A stretch of DNA of 64,000 bases from Terrimonas ginsenosidimutans (GTDB taxonomy: Bacteria; Bacteroidota; Bacteroidia; Chitinophagales; Chitinophagaceae). Numbering within the stretch: position 1 is the first letter of the stretch; every line of letters starts with the position of its first letter. The stretch spans positions 124,001 to 188,000 of the forward strand of contig NZ_JAKLTR010000011.1 of assembly GCF_022012415.1 (NCBI RefSeq), read 5' to 3'. Below, piece by piece: positions 9,149-18,521 of the stretch. The translations under genes and the position numbers were made by a program. Under the pieces are notes generated by a model, which had not been told where the DNA came from, ran no database searches, and saw only the letters and a list, made by a program, of their open reading frames with translations.

Positions 9149-10255
9149 ATGTCTCCTCTTAATTATTTTCTCTATACCGTTGGCCCCTTCCAGTTCGTGG
9201 AACTGATGTATCTATTCATCAGCATCATCGTATTGGTGGTGGGTTTTATTGCTTTCTATCTTTTTTACCGCGCCCGCCGCACGGCGCGTAAAATGCAGCT
9301 TCGCCTGCTTTACAGTGAACACATCAGTATGCTGGCTATCTGTGAGGGAGAACAGGAACTTCAGGAAACGATATATGATATCCACGCTCAGTTGAAACAA
9401 CAGGGATTGACTGAGGACGAACAGGGCCGGGGCGTGCTGATCAAAGAACTGGTAACTGCTGCCAAAAGCATGAGTGGTGCAGCAAAAGAAAATATAAGCG
9501 CGTTCTATCGAGCCGCAGGCCTGGATCAGATCACACTTTCTCAATTGAAGTCAGGCGCATGGCACGTGAAATCCCGCTCTATTCAAACGCTTTCACATCT
9601 CGGACAAAAGCAACATATTGCTAAGATCTACCGGCACACTAACAATAGAAATGAACTGATCAGAAGTGAAGCACGCGTGGCAGTGGTAAAGCTGACCGGT
9701 TTTCAGGGACTACGCTTCCTGGATGTGATCACCTATCCGTTGACAGAGTGGGAGCAGCTTTGTCTGGTACATGAGCTCTCAGAAAACCATTTACCTGATT
9801 TTAAACATATTCCCGATTGGCTTCATTCCGATAATGACAGTGTGGTAGAATTCGCTTTGCGCCTGGTAGAAAGCTATCGTATTCTTGAACTGCATGGGGA
9901 TGTTGCTTTCTGCCTTGCGCACGGACAATCCTCGATCCGCAAGAAAGCGGTGCAGGCCGTCAGGTCGATAAATCAACCCCAGACAGCACCATTGCTGGCA
10001 ACACAGCTTTTAAGAGAAGAGGAAGATGTGCAGCTGGTTGTACTTGAAGCAATGGGCGAAGTAGGCTCAGAAAATGACCTGGCCGTGCTGTGGCCGTTTC
10101 TGGCGCATCCAAGAACGGTATTCAAGATCGCTGCTGCAAGGGCGATCAGGAATTCACACCCTTACGGAATGGCTATGTTAAGACAACGCGTAGATATGGA
10201 AGTGCACCCCTGGTACATTTTAATTCCACAACTTGAAGAGGAGGTAAACGCATGA
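9149..10255 (+). CDS. Membrane-anchored HEAT-repeat protein
   Basis: This 368-residue protein has one N-terminal transmembrane helix (~18-42, VELMYLFISIIVLVVGF) followed by a basic stretch (RARRTARKMQLR), which suggests a cytoplasmic C-terminus. From ~120 onward it is made of helical-pair repeats typical of HEAT/PBS-lyase-like solenoids (for example SSIRKKAVQAVRSI and LVVLEAMGEVGSENDLAVLW). No catalytic residues are evident. HEAT solenoids act as protein-protein scaffolds. The stop overlaps the glycosyltransferase start (ATGA at 10252-10255), implying translational coupling. A role in joining the lone receiver to the membrane synthase is inferred. Confidence 0.8.
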   Translation: MSPLNYFLYTVGPFQFVELMYLFISIIVLVVGFIAFYLFYRARRTARKMQLRLLYSEHISMLAICEGEQELQETIYDIHAQLKQQGLTEDEQGRGVLIKELVTAAKSMSGAAKENISAFYRAAGLDQITLSQLKSGAWHVKSRSIQTLSHLGQKQHIAKIYRHTNNRNELIRSEARVAVVKLTGFQGLRFLDVITYPLTEWEQLCLVHELSENHLPDFKHIPDWLHSDNDSVVEFALRLVESYRILELHGDVAFCLAHGQSSIRKKAVQAVRSINQPQTAPLLATQLLREEEDVQLVVLEAMGEVGSENDLAVLWPFLAHPRTVFKIAAARAIRNSHPYGMAMLRQRVDMEVHPWYILIPQLEEEVNA

Positions 10256-11688
10256 GCTGGCAACAAGTTGTAGTTGATTTTTTTACTTACGGAATACTGA
10301 TCTATTCTGTGGTCTTACTGGGATTCTATCTCTTTATTGCCGTCTATTCTATTGGCGAAACAAGACATTATATCCGTAAAAGCAGTTTTACAGATTATTC
10401 CATACTGGCCGTTTCAGAAAAAACACCCTCGATCAGCATACTTGCGCCGGCGTATAACGAAGGGGCAACGATCATTGAAAATGTGCGCTCTTTACTGAGC
10501 ATTCATTACAATCACATGGAGTTGATCGTGATAAACGATGGCAGCAAGGACGACTCATTGCAGAAGCTGATCGATGCCTATGAACTCGTTGAGGTTCCCA
10601 GGCTGGTGATCAATCACATTCTGACAAAACCAGTTAGGGGGATCTATAAAAGTACAAATCCTGTTTACCGCAAGCTGGTAGTAGTGGATAAAGAAAATGG
10701 CGGCAAGGCCGATGCCTTGAATGTAGGCGTTAATGTGGCATCTAATGATTATATCGTTTGTATCGATGTGGATTGCATACTTGAGCAGGATGCCATGCTT
10801 AAGCTGGTAAAGCCTTTCCTCGAAGAAAAAAATAAACGTGTTATTGCGACGGGGGGAGTCGTGAGAATTGCAAATTCATGTGAGATCAGGGATGGCAAAG
10901 TGGTTAAAGTAAATCTTCCGGAGAAATTCCTTCCGCGTGTACAAACGCTGGAATACATCCGGGCGTTTTTACTGGGCAGGATGGCATGGAGCCGGTTGAA
11001 CGGATTGCTCCTTATCTCTGGAGCCTTCGGCGCATTTGACCGGGAGATCGTGATCAAAGCCGGCGGGTACAATCATAACACGGTGGGAGAAGACATGGAG
11101 CTGGTGGTCAGGATGAGGCGTTATATGGAAGAGCAAAAAATACCCTACAAAGTGGCCTATATCCCGGATCCGCTATGCTGGACAGAGGCCCCATCCACTT
11201 ACAAGATACTTGGCCGTCAGCGGAACCGCTGGACCCGCGGTACGATCGAAACCCTCAAGCTGCATAAGGTGATGTTCTTTAACCCCAGATACGGGCGACT
11301 CGGTATGATCAGCTACCCGTATTGGTTCTTCTTTGAATTTCTTGCGCCACTGATCGAGTTTGGCGGTTTTGTTGCACTGTTGATCTTTGCCGCATTTGGT
11401 CTGCTGGACTGGCCGTTCTTTTTTGCCTTACTTGGGTTCATTCTGTGTTTCGGATTTGTGTATTCTACTTTCGCGATCCTGATGGAGGTGCTGACCTATA
11501 ATCAATACAAGAGGCATAAAGACATATTTAGACTGATCCTGACCGCTTTTCTGGAACCATTCCTGTTTCACCCATTCGTTGTGTGGTCGGCAGTAAAAGG
11601 GAATATAGATCTGTTACGGAACAAGAAGTCCTGGGGAGAAATGACCAGGCAGGGATTTGCGGGGGCGAAAAAACCGGCAGCCAAATAA
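10252..11688 (+). CDS. Processive family-2 glycosyltransferase (PgaC/BcsA-like)
   Basis: This 478-residue membrane GT2 has the complete signature set for a processive beta-glycan synthase. It has an N-terminal helix (~10-35), SILAPAYNEG, VINDGSKDDS with the UDP-binding Asp (~95), DVDC (Asp172/Asp174), GEDMEL (catalytic Asp ~280) and QRNRW (~323-327). Two or three helices follow at ~355-430. The family polymerises a UDP-sugar at the inner membrane and pushes the chain across. PgaC-like enzymes use UDP-GlcNAc, but the substrate is not provable here. It is translationally coupled to the HEAT protein and followed 9 bp later by the LtaS-like gene. There is no PilZ domain, so c-di-GMP control is not visible. 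Confidence 0.9.
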   Translation: MSWQQVVVDFFTYGILIYSVVLLGFYLFIAVYSIGETRHYIRKSSFTDYSILAVSEKTPSISILAPAYNEGATIIENVRSLLSIHYNHMELIVINDGSKDDSLQKLIDAYELVEVPRLVINHILTKPVRGIYKSTNPVYRKLVVVDKENGGKADALNVGVNVASNDYIVCIDVDCILEQDAMLKLVKPFLEEKNKRVIATGGVVRIANSCEIRDGKVVKVNLPEKFLPRVQTLEYIRAFLLGRMAWSRLNGLLLISGAFGAFDREIVIKAGGYNHNTVGEDMELVVRMRRYMEEQKIPYKVAYIPDPLCWTEAPSTYKILGRQRNRWTRGTIETLKLHKVMFFNPRYGRLGMISYPYWFFFEFLAPLIEFGGFVALLIFAAFGLLDWPFFFALLGFILCFGFVYSTFAILMEVLTYNQYKRHKDIFRLILTAFLEPFLFHPFVVWSAVKGNIDLLRNKKSWGEMTRQGFAGAKKPAAK

Positions 11689-11697
11689 AACAGGCAT

Positions 11698-13725
11698 ATG
11701 AATGAAGTGAGATCCAATTTGATAGTACGCATACAAAAAGCGCTGGCAGTATTCGTGTCTTTATTCACGGGCTGGGCCTTGCTGCTGCTCCTGATGCGTA
11801 TCGCCGAATGGCTGTTGAACGGGTTCATCCATGAATTTCCCGCAGGCGCCGCGTTTATAGGATGGGCATTACTGACAGACCTTTTCTTCCTGGGCAGTAC
11901 AGGCTTACTGATGCTCGTCTTATTTCTGCTGATCAGCCTCGCATCCATACAGGCGGCACGGATCGTTTTCTTTATCATAGCCCTGCTTCTTACATTTGGC
12001 TACTTCGCTTTGTTGCAGTATTTCAGCAGTACAACAGTGTTGCTGGGTGCAGACCTTTATGGGTACTCATTGCAGGATATCCAACAAACGATAGGCGCAT
12101 CAGGAGGACTTAACTGGAAAACGATCACGTTGATATTACTGCTGATCGCCGGTGTAGTGGTGGTATTCTATTTTACCGGTAAAAAGATCAGGCCCGGTTA
12201 TAAGATTGCCGTTATCGCGGCAGTGCTTATCGCACTGACGGGAATTGTTTCCCTCGCGATCAATCCGCTGAAACCTTCTTTCAAAAAAGAGTACGATAAT
12301 GATCTTGCGGAGAATAAACTTGATTTTTTCCTGAGATCTTCGTGGACGCATTTCTTTCCGGACCCTTTCGAAACTGATATTTACAGCGATGCCTATACAG
12401 GAGATTATGGTGACGCAGGTAGCGGGACCTCCGTTTCGTTCAACTACCCCGATGAAGCAAACTATCCATTCCTCCGGCTGGACAGTAGCGCAGATGTATT
12501 GTCTCCGTTCTTGAAACCAGCCACAGCAACTCCCGATATCGTAATGATCATCATTGAAGGAATGGGCCGGGCGTTCAGCAATGAAGGCGCTTATCTCGGC
12601 AGCTTTACACCGTTCCTTGATTCTTTGTCGCAACAATCGCTATACTGGGAGAACTTCCTGAGCGGTGGCGGCCGCACATTTGCAGTGCTGCCCACGGTGC
12701 TCGGTTCATTGCCTTTTGAGAAAAATGGCTTCAATGAGAACCGGGAGAACATGCCGCCACATCTTTCCCTGGCCAGCATTTTGAAAAGGAACGGCTATCA
12801 GACCTCGTTCTTTTATGCCGGCGATGCTTCTTTTGATAACATGGACATCTTTATGCAGAAGCAATCGATCGATCTGATCAAAGACAGAAAGACATTCCCC
12901 GCTGGCTATCCCCAGATGCCGGCCAACAATGGTTTCTCCTGGGGTTACGGAGATAAAGAGTTGTATCGTTATTCCCTGGAACAAACCGTAAATAACACCA
13001 GGCCATCACTACAGGTCATACTAACTGTTGCAACGCACAGTCCGTTCCTGATCAATGATCAGCCGTATTACGAACAACTGGCCAGGCAAAGGATGGCAAC
13101 TCTCCAGTTAAGCAGTGCTCAGCAGGAAGAACATAACAAATACATCAAACAGTATTCAACTGTCATGTATGCTGATGATGCCCTGAGGAGCTTTATAAAA
13201 GATTACAGTAAGAAGCCAAATTACAATAACACGATCTTTATCATCACCGGAGATCACCGCATGCCGGAGATCCCGATGGTATCGAAGATCGATCGATATC
13301 ACGTGCCTTTGCTGATCTATTCGCCGCTGTTACAACGGCCGGCCAGGTTCCAATCGGTCTCCTCCCATTTTGATATTACACCGAGTGTCATTGGTTATCT
13401 TAAAAGGAACTATGGTCTGAATGCGCCGTCATTATCCGCCTGGGTGGGCAGCGGGTTGGATACGGCCCGGAGCTTCCGGAATATCCACGCAACACCGCTG
13501 ATGCAGACAAAAACAGACCTGATAGATTTCGTGATGGGCAACTATCATTTGAACGGGACTGATCTGTTCCGGTTGAACTCTTCGCTTGGCGAAGAAAAGA
13601 TCGTGGATGAAGCGGTAAAAGAAGGCCTGCTTTCTGCGTTTAACCGGTTCAGGCAAAAGAATGATCAGTTGCAGCAACAGGGAAAGCTTATACCGGATTC
13701 GTTAATGAAAAACTATCATCCGTAA
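11698..13725 (+). CDS. LtaS-like sulfatase-fold phosphoglycerol/phosphoethanolamine transferase
   Basis: In this 675-residue protein the N-terminal ~200 residues form about five transmembrane helices. A periplasmic alkaline-phosphatase-superfamily domain follows from ~275. The metal-binding start is PDIVMIIIEGMGRAF, the predicted nucleophile is Thr327 in GGGRTFAVLPT, and a further metal site is TGDHRM (~515). Members of this family move phosphoglycerol or phosphoethanolamine from phospholipids onto polymers (LtaS, OpgB, EptA), and BcsG decorates cellulose this way. Sitting directly behind a processive GT2, it probably decorates that polymer. The group transferred is unknown. Confidence 0.85.
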   Translation: MNEVRSNLIVRIQKALAVFVSLFTGWALLLLLMRIAEWLLNGFIHEFPAGAAFIGWALLTDLFFLGSTGLLMLVLFLLISLASIQAARIVFFIIALLLTFGYFALLQYFSSTTVLLGADLYGYSLQDIQQTIGASGGLNWKTITLILLLIAGVVVVFYFTGKKIRPGYKIAVIAAVLIALTGIVSLAINPLKPSFKKEYDNDLAENKLDFFLRSSWTHFFPDPFETDIYSDAYTGDYGDAGSGTSVSFNYPDEANYPFLRLDSSADVLSPFLKPATATPDIVMIIIEGMGRAFSNEGAYLGSFTPFLDSLSQQSLYWENFLSGGGRTFAVLPTVLGSLPFEKNGFNENRENMPPHLSLASILKRNGYQTSFFYAGDASFDNMDIFMQKQSIDLIKDRKTFPAGYPQMPANNGFSWGYGDKELYRYSLEQTVNNTRPSLQVILTVATHSPFLINDQPYYEQLARQRMATLQLSSAQQEEHNKYIKQYSTVMYADDALRSFIKDYSKKPNYNNTIFIITGDHRMPEIPMVSKIDRYHVPLLIYSPLLQRPARFQSVSSHFDITPSVIGYLKRNYGLNAPSLSAWVGSGLDTARSFRNIHATPLMQTKTDLIDFVMGNYHLNGTDLFRLNSSLGEEKIVDEAVKEGLLSAFNRFRQKNDQLQQQGKLIPDSLMKNYHP

Positions 13726-13786
13726 TTCCCGTGAACTGTTCCGGAGTTACGGCCTGACCATTTAATGTTGAAACAAACAAAGTCTT

Positions 13787-15022
13787 ATGAGGCTTAAGAG
13801 AATATTTATCGTAATGATGTGTCTGCCCGTTATCGCTGCAGCACAGAGTGAACCTGGCGCAGATGAGTTACTGGTCCAGGCCAGAAAGACTGCTTTTGAC
13901 CAAAAGAACTATCCCGCAGCGATCAGGCTTTGTCAGCAGGCATTGAAAGGAAGTCCTGATTACACAGATATCCGTGTATTTCTTGGCAGACTTTATTTCT
14001 GGAATGACCAGACGGATAGTGCGCGTTCAACACTTGATCAGGCGGTAAAAGGCAATCCGCAGCATGAGGATGCTGCAGTGGCAGCGGCAAGCGTTGCTTT
14101 CTTCACAGATAAGTATGATGACTGCATTTCTTATTGCGATGGCGGATTGGTGCATCATCCCCGATCGCGTGATCTTTTAATGCAAAAAGCAAAATGCCTG
14201 ACCGCGATGCGCAGATACAGGGATGCCGTTATACTTACAGACACATTGCTAAGCCTGAACAAAAGCGATGCTGACGCAAGGGATCTTGCCTTCAAGATCA
14301 AAGATTTCCGCTCGGCAAATAAGATCGGTGTATCGTACGACTACACACATTTCTCAAAGCAGTTTGATGATCCCTGGCACCTGGTCAGCGTCGATTATAC
14401 CCGGCAAACAAGTGCCGGTTCATTCACGGGCCGGATCAACCATACCAACCGTTTTGGTGAGGGCGGATGGCAGTTTGAAGTGGATGGCTATCCGTCCATC
14501 GCAAGAAACCTGTATGCGTATGTGAACTTTGGTTATTCTCCGGACATGCCGTTGTTCCCGAAATATCGCGGAGGGTTTTCCTTGTATGCAAGTCTTCCCC
14601 GTTCTTTTGAAGCGGACGCGGGTTTCCGTTATCTTAACTTTGATAGCGACACCTGGATCTATACAGGTTCTATCGGCAAATATTATAAGAGCTGGTGGTT
14701 CAATCTGCGGGCATACATTACTCCATCCAATCATCGGATCTCACAATCGTATTCTCTCACCACAAGATATTATCTGGGCGGGGCTGATCATTTTATTTCT
14801 GCATCTGTTGCGTCTGGTATCTCGCCCGACGACAGAACCCAGTCAAACCTGCTCAACAGTAGTTATAAGCTGACTACACGCCGGGCAAGTGCAGGCTATC
14901 GTTTCAGCCATAAGAAACTCAATATTTTCACCTTCGATATCGGTTATGCCAATGTGGAGTATCTTCCCAAAACCAGGGATAATCAGATCACAGGCAGTGT
15001 CGGCTATCAAAGAAGATTTTAA
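13787..15022 (+). CDS. YaiO-family outer-membrane beta-barrel with TPR repeats
   Basis: This 411-residue exported protein has a signal peptide (MRLKRIFIVMMCLPVIAAAQ), then TPR-like helical repeats (~25-165) and a ~230-residue C-terminal beta-barrel with alternating aromatic strands ending in VGYQRRF. The arrangement matches the YaiO family, whose E. coli gene is linked to the glycosyltransferase YaiP. TPR-plus-barrel proteins such as PgaA and BcsC export exopolysaccharides through the outer membrane, so this is the likely secretion pore for the glycan made by the upstream GT2. The barrel is shorter than that of PgaA. It lies 61 bp after the LtaS-like gene. Confidence 0.85.
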   Translation: MRLKRIFIVMMCLPVIAAAQSEPGADELLVQARKTAFDQKNYPAAIRLCQQALKGSPDYTDIRVFLGRLYFWNDQTDSARSTLDQAVKGNPQHEDAAVAAASVAFFTDKYDDCISYCDGGLVHHPRSRDLLMQKAKCLTAMRRYRDAVILTDTLLSLNKSDADARDLAFKIKDFRSANKIGVSYDYTHFSKQFDDPWHLVSVDYTRQTSAGSFTGRINHTNRFGEGGWQFEVDGYPSIARNLYAYVNFGYSPDMPLFPKYRGGFSLYASLPRSFEADAGFRYLNFDSDTWIYTGSIGKYYKSWWFNLRAYITPSNHRISQSYSLTTRYYLGGADHFISASVASGISPDDRTQSNLLNSSYKLTTRRASAGYRFSHKKLNIFTFDIGYANVEYLPKTRDNQITGSVGYQRRF

Positions 15023-15032
15023 AAATCCTATT

Positions 15033-16196
15033 GTGAAAAGACGAATCATATTAATGCTGGTGTTGCTGATCGTGCTTTTGCCGCTCTGGATGTGGCTGGC
15101 CTGGCTGTTCACACCAAAAAAGAAAATGGTCCTGGCGATTGTAGATAAGACGGAGATAACTACCAGTGGCCAGGAACACGTTTCTTTAAACTGGGTATTA
15201 AACCATGAGCGGTTCACGAAAACTTCCCGTGAGCCTTATCAGGTGTCGCGTGATTACTTCGGCTTCTTCCCTTTGCAGAATGAAGCATTCCGCTTGAAAG
15301 GTCTTGAACGTTTTTCTCCGCAGCAGCTGGAACAGTTAAGCAACGATTGCAGCGCCGCTTATTTTACAGATACCTATGGTGTGTTCAGCAATGAATGGTA
15401 TGCACAGAAAAACGTAACTGAGCGATCAGGAATTGTTTATGGAGGAATGAGTCAGCAGGATATTCAAATGCTGGCGAAGATGAAAGAGAAGAAGAAGCTG
15501 ATCATCACTGAATTTAACAGCATTGGTTCACCTACATCACCAGAGATCAGGCAACAGTTTGAGAATATGTTCGGGATGAAATGGAGTGGCTGGATCGGTC
15601 GTTATTTTGAAACCTTTGATACAGCACTCAACCGCGAGTTGCCCCGGTGGCTGATCAATAATTATCTTGCGCAAAACGGCCATCGATGGCCATTTACCAA
15701 GCCAGGAGTCGCGTTCGTCAGCGATAAAGATGAAGTGGTGATCCTGGAAGAAGATACCCATCTACAGAACCCGTTGCCACATATTATCACTACCAAAGCG
15801 GCACAAAATGAATATGGTCTTCCGGAAAAGATCAAATACAGCTTTTGGTTTGATGTTATATCTCCAGATACAACGATCAATGAAACGGTAGCGCGCTTCT
15901 ACCTTGATCCCAATAAGGCCGGCTCAGCGCTCTTAAATAAACACAGCATTCCGGCTATCTTCCCGGCAGTGCTGCAGCACAAAAAAACAAACGACTATCA
16001 GTTCTATTATTTCTGTGCTGATTTCTGCGATAATCCTGTGTCTATGCTGGCATCATACTTTAAGGGCATTTCCTTCTTTAAATTCCTGTTCTTCGATGAG
16101 TCAGATCCGATGGAAAGAAAAAGCTTCTTCTGGAAATATTACCGGCCATTGCTTACGCAGATCTTGTCCGATCACTATCAGAGACTTCAACAGTAA
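15033..16196 (+). CDS. Membrane-anchored protein of unknown function in EPS operon
   Basis: The start is taken as GTG 15033 (VKRRIILMLVLLIVLLPLW), 10 bp after the YaiO stop. An earlier in-frame ATG at 14889 would overlap YaiO by 134 bp and add a non-membrane prefix. The 387-residue product has one N-terminal helix (~4-28) and then a soluble, probably periplasmic body. Visible features are VLAIVDKT, LSNDCSAAYFTDTYG and KKLIITEFNSIGSPTSPEIR. These read like a GATase1-like or glycoside-hydrolase-like alpha/beta fold in which a 'day of life' Asp/Asn and a GSPT loop are kept, but I cannot assign a family. As the last gene of the synthase operon it may process or anchor the glycan. Confidence 0.7.
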   Translation: MKRRIILMLVLLIVLLPLWMWLAWLFTPKKKMVLAIVDKTEITTSGQEHVSLNWVLNHERFTKTSREPYQVSRDYFGFFPLQNEAFRLKGLERFSPQQLEQLSNDCSAAYFTDTYGVFSNEWYAQKNVTERSGIVYGGMSQQDIQMLAKMKEKKKLIITEFNSIGSPTSPEIRQQFENMFGMKWSGWIGRYFETFDTALNRELPRWLINNYLAQNGHRWPFTKPGVAFVSDKDEVVILEEDTHLQNPLPHIITTKAAQNEYGLPEKIKYSFWFDVISPDTTINETVARFYLDPNKAGSALLNKHSIPAIFPAVLQHKKTNDYQFYYFCADFCDNPVSMLASYFKGISFFKFLFFDESDPMERKSFFWKYYRPLLTQILSDHYQRLQQ

Positions 16197-16234
16197 AACG
16201 ATCCTGATCAGTCTACTTCGTCGCTCATCAATAA

Positions 16235-16474
16235 TTATTGATCAACAGGAAGATCCGTATCATTCGTCGAGCTATCTGCAGGATACCAGATGTCGAGATC
16301 CAATGGCCGGTAATGGAGCTGATCAGTGACACTGGTGCCGTGCTTGTAGATCCTCGTGGTATCGCTTGTGTGGATCGTTTTGAATCCGGGTATAAAGGCT
16401 TCAGGGTTCCCTGATTTCTTTCCGGTGCAGCCTAGCAGAAACATCAGGGCAATTGCACCCGGGATTTTTTGCAT
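16235..16474 (-). pseudogene. Truncated lipoprotein (N-terminus of a hydrolase-like gene)
   Basis: This 79-residue frame has a good lipoprotein signal (MQKIPGAIALMFLLGC, lipobox Cys16). The C-terminal part RPLDLDIWYPADSS resembles the first strand of alpha/beta-hydrolase or dienelactone-hydrolase-like lipoproteins, which normally run several hundred residues further. Here the frame stops after DLPVDQ, 38 bp before the opposing gene ends, so the catalytic part is absent. It is most simply a remnant of a longer gene. A genuine short lipoprotein is the alternative. Confidence 0.5.
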
Positions 16475-16742
16475 GGTTGGTTTTGATTTGCCGACAAAAT
16501 ACAGAAGCGCGCTTCATGCGCCTGTTAATGCAATTGTAAAGATGGGAAGTTCCGGGTCTTGAAAGCTGGCGGTTGATAGGTCGTTAAGCCAGCTCCGGGA
16601 TGGCGGGATGGTTTCAAACCGGCTGTTACTGGCAGTAACCTTTGAGTTTTTTGCTTAGTTGGTTTTTATTGACTCCAGAATATAGATAATGCGGTTAGTT
16701 CCCTCTGATTTTCGAATCAATAAACAGCTTATTCGTGTTCAT

Positions 16743-17099
16743 TTAAAACAGACCGAAGAGTTTGCTTTCTTCAATTCCCACATACACGCCATCTGCTCTT
16801 ATTTCAACAGGCCAGTTCTTGAGGTAATAACCTTCACCTGTAACATTTCGCCCGTTCTTCAGATCAAACTTATAGCGGTGCAGCGGGCAAACAACATTAC
16901 CTGATGCATCAATGAATCCATCACTCATCCAGCCCCCGGCATGCGGGCATTTACGTGCAAAAGCGAATACCTGTTCATTGTGTTGGGCAATGCACATAGC
17001 TTTACCACCAGCTTCGGTTTCCGTGATATTATTGGATCCGAAGTTGATCTCGTTGATATGATCAGCGATCTTATGCCAGCGGTATTTTTTTTCCGACAT
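16743..17099 (-). CDS. Rieske-type [2Fe-2S] ferredoxin
   Basis: This 118-residue single-domain protein has the two Rieske cluster motifs, C51-P-H53 (RKCPHAGG) and C71-P-L-H74 (VVCPLHRYKFDL), separated by 17 residues as in soluble Rieske ferredoxins and NirD-like proteins. It has no signal peptide or membrane helix, so it is cytosolic. Such proteins pass electrons to oxygenases or act as small-subunit redox partners. No oxygenase gene is adjacent, so the partner is unknown. It appears monocistronic, with its promoter in the 137-bp gap to hflX. Confidence 0.88.
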   Translation of the reverse strand: MSEKKYRWHKIADHINEINFGSNNITETEAGGKAMCIAQHNEQVFAFARKCPHAGGWMSDGFIDASGNVVCPLHRYKFDLKNGRNVTGEGYYLKNWPVEIRADGVYVGIEESKLFGLF

Positions 17100-17236
17100 A
17101 CCTGGTTGGAATTTGGTGCGCTTTTATTATTGTTCGATGACAGAGGGCTGTTGAACTTCGGGGCCGATCATTCAGCGGGTGATTCTGAATTCCTGCTGAC
17201 CGTCTGATAGCAAGATCGGCCATCTGCCATCAGCCG

Positions 17237-18424
17237 CTAATACAGGAACTCACTCTTATAAGGATAACGCACCTTATACATATCACGTACCTTACCCAGT
17301 ATGGCTTCTCTCAGTTTATCAAGATTCCGTTTTTCGATAGCTGATACAAAGATCGCATTGCCGCCTGTTTCATTATTCCATCTGTCGCGCAGATCTTCCA
17401 GGATCTCTTTCTTTGTGCTTTCTTCCAGCCATTCATCAAATGTTTTCTCCTCATAGAGATCCATTTTATTGAAGATGGTAATGGTTGGTTTTTCCGCTGC
17501 ACCGATCTCCTGCAATGTTTTGTTCACAACTCCGAGCTGGTCTTCGTACGCAGGGTGTGAGGTGTCTACAACGTGCAGCAGGATATCCGCTTCTCTCACT
17601 TCATCCAGGGTGCTTTTGAAGCTTTCCACAAGATGGTGAGGAAGTTTACGGATGAATCCAACCGTGTCACTGAGCAGGAATGGCGTGGTCTCGAATACAA
17701 CTTTACGTGTAGTGGTATCGAGCGTTGCAAAGAGTTTGTTTTCTGCAAACACATCACTTTTACTGAGTAGCGTCATCAAAGTTGATTTGCCGACATTGGT
17801 ATAACCAACAAGTGCCACCCGGATGAATTCGCCCCTGTCTTTTCTTTGCGTAAAAGCCTGCTTATCGATCTCGGCCAGTCTTTTGCGGAGCAGGGATATC
17901 TTGTCGCGAACGATACGACGGTCCGTTTCGATCTCTGTTTCCCCCGGGCCTCTTGTACCGATACCGCCTCCGAGACGCTCCAGGTGTTTCCACATACCGC
18001 GAAGTCGTGGAAGGATGTACTGGTACTGCGCCAGTTCCACCTGTGCTTTCGCCTGTGCTGTTTTAGCCCTGCGGGCGAAGATGTCCAGGATCAGATCCGA
18101 CCTGTCAATTGTTTTTACACCGATCGCTTTTTCGATATTGTTGATCTGGGCGCCTGACAGTTCATCATCAAAGATCACGATGCCAATGTCTTTTCCCTGG
18201 ATATAGAGTCTGATCTCCTCAAGCTTTCCTTTCCCTACAAATGTCTTGCTATCCGGGTGCTGCAGCTTTTGGGTAAACCGTTTAAGGGTTGTAGCTCCGG
18301 CTGTTTCAGCCAAAAACGCCAGTTCGTCGAGGTATTCCTGCACCTGCGGTTCTGTCTGGTCTTTATGAACAAGTCCAACCAGCACAGCCTTTTCTTCGTT
18401 AAGTATATTCTTCTTTTCTAACAT
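17237..18424 (-). CDS. hflX: Ribosome-splitting GTPase HflX
   Basis: This 395-residue cytosolic GTPase has a typical bacterial HflX layout. The N-terminal HflX domain includes FVGKGKLEEI, the Gly-rich linker RGPGETEIETDRR (158-170) is followed by a coiled coil, and the Era/Obg-type G domain starts at GYTNVGKST (207-215), with DTVGF (G3) and NKMD (G4). HflX binds the 50S subunit and rescues stalled ribosomes, notably after heat or antibiotic stress. All GTPase motifs are intact. An A/T-rich inverted repeat lies upstream, separating it from the outer-membrane protein gene on the same strand. Confidence 0.96.
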   Translation of the reverse strand: MLEKKNILNEEKAVLVGLVHKDQTEPQVQEYLDELAFLAETAGATTLKRFTQKLQHPDSKTFVGKGKLEEIRLYIQGKDIGIVIFDDELSGAQINNIEKAIGVKTIDRSDLILDIFARRAKTAQAKAQVELAQYQYILPRLRGMWKHLERLGGGIGTRGPGETEIETDRRIVRDKISLLRKRLAEIDKQAFTQRKDRGEFIRVALVGYTNVGKSTLMTLLSKSDVFAENKLFATLDTTTRKVVFETTPFLLSDTVGFIRKLPHHLVESFKSTLDEVREADILLHVVDTSHPAYEDQLGVVNKTLQEIGAAEKPTITIFNKMDLYEEKTFDEWLEESTKKEILEDLRDRWNNETGGNAIFVSAIEKRNLDKLREAILGKVRDMYKVRYPYKSEFLY

Positions 18425-18521
18425 TCTGTGTTTATCCTGCCCGGCTCTGCGGGCTTTTTGCTTTATCCAAACGGACTAAAGCTGTAAGTTAAGAGATGAT
18501 CCGCAGGATCATCCGTTCTGC

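Noticed and set aside
14889-15032. Upstream extension of the last EPS-operon gene
   Set aside because: It would overlap the YaiO gene by 134 bp and place 48 residues before a natural membrane-anchor start at GTG 15033.
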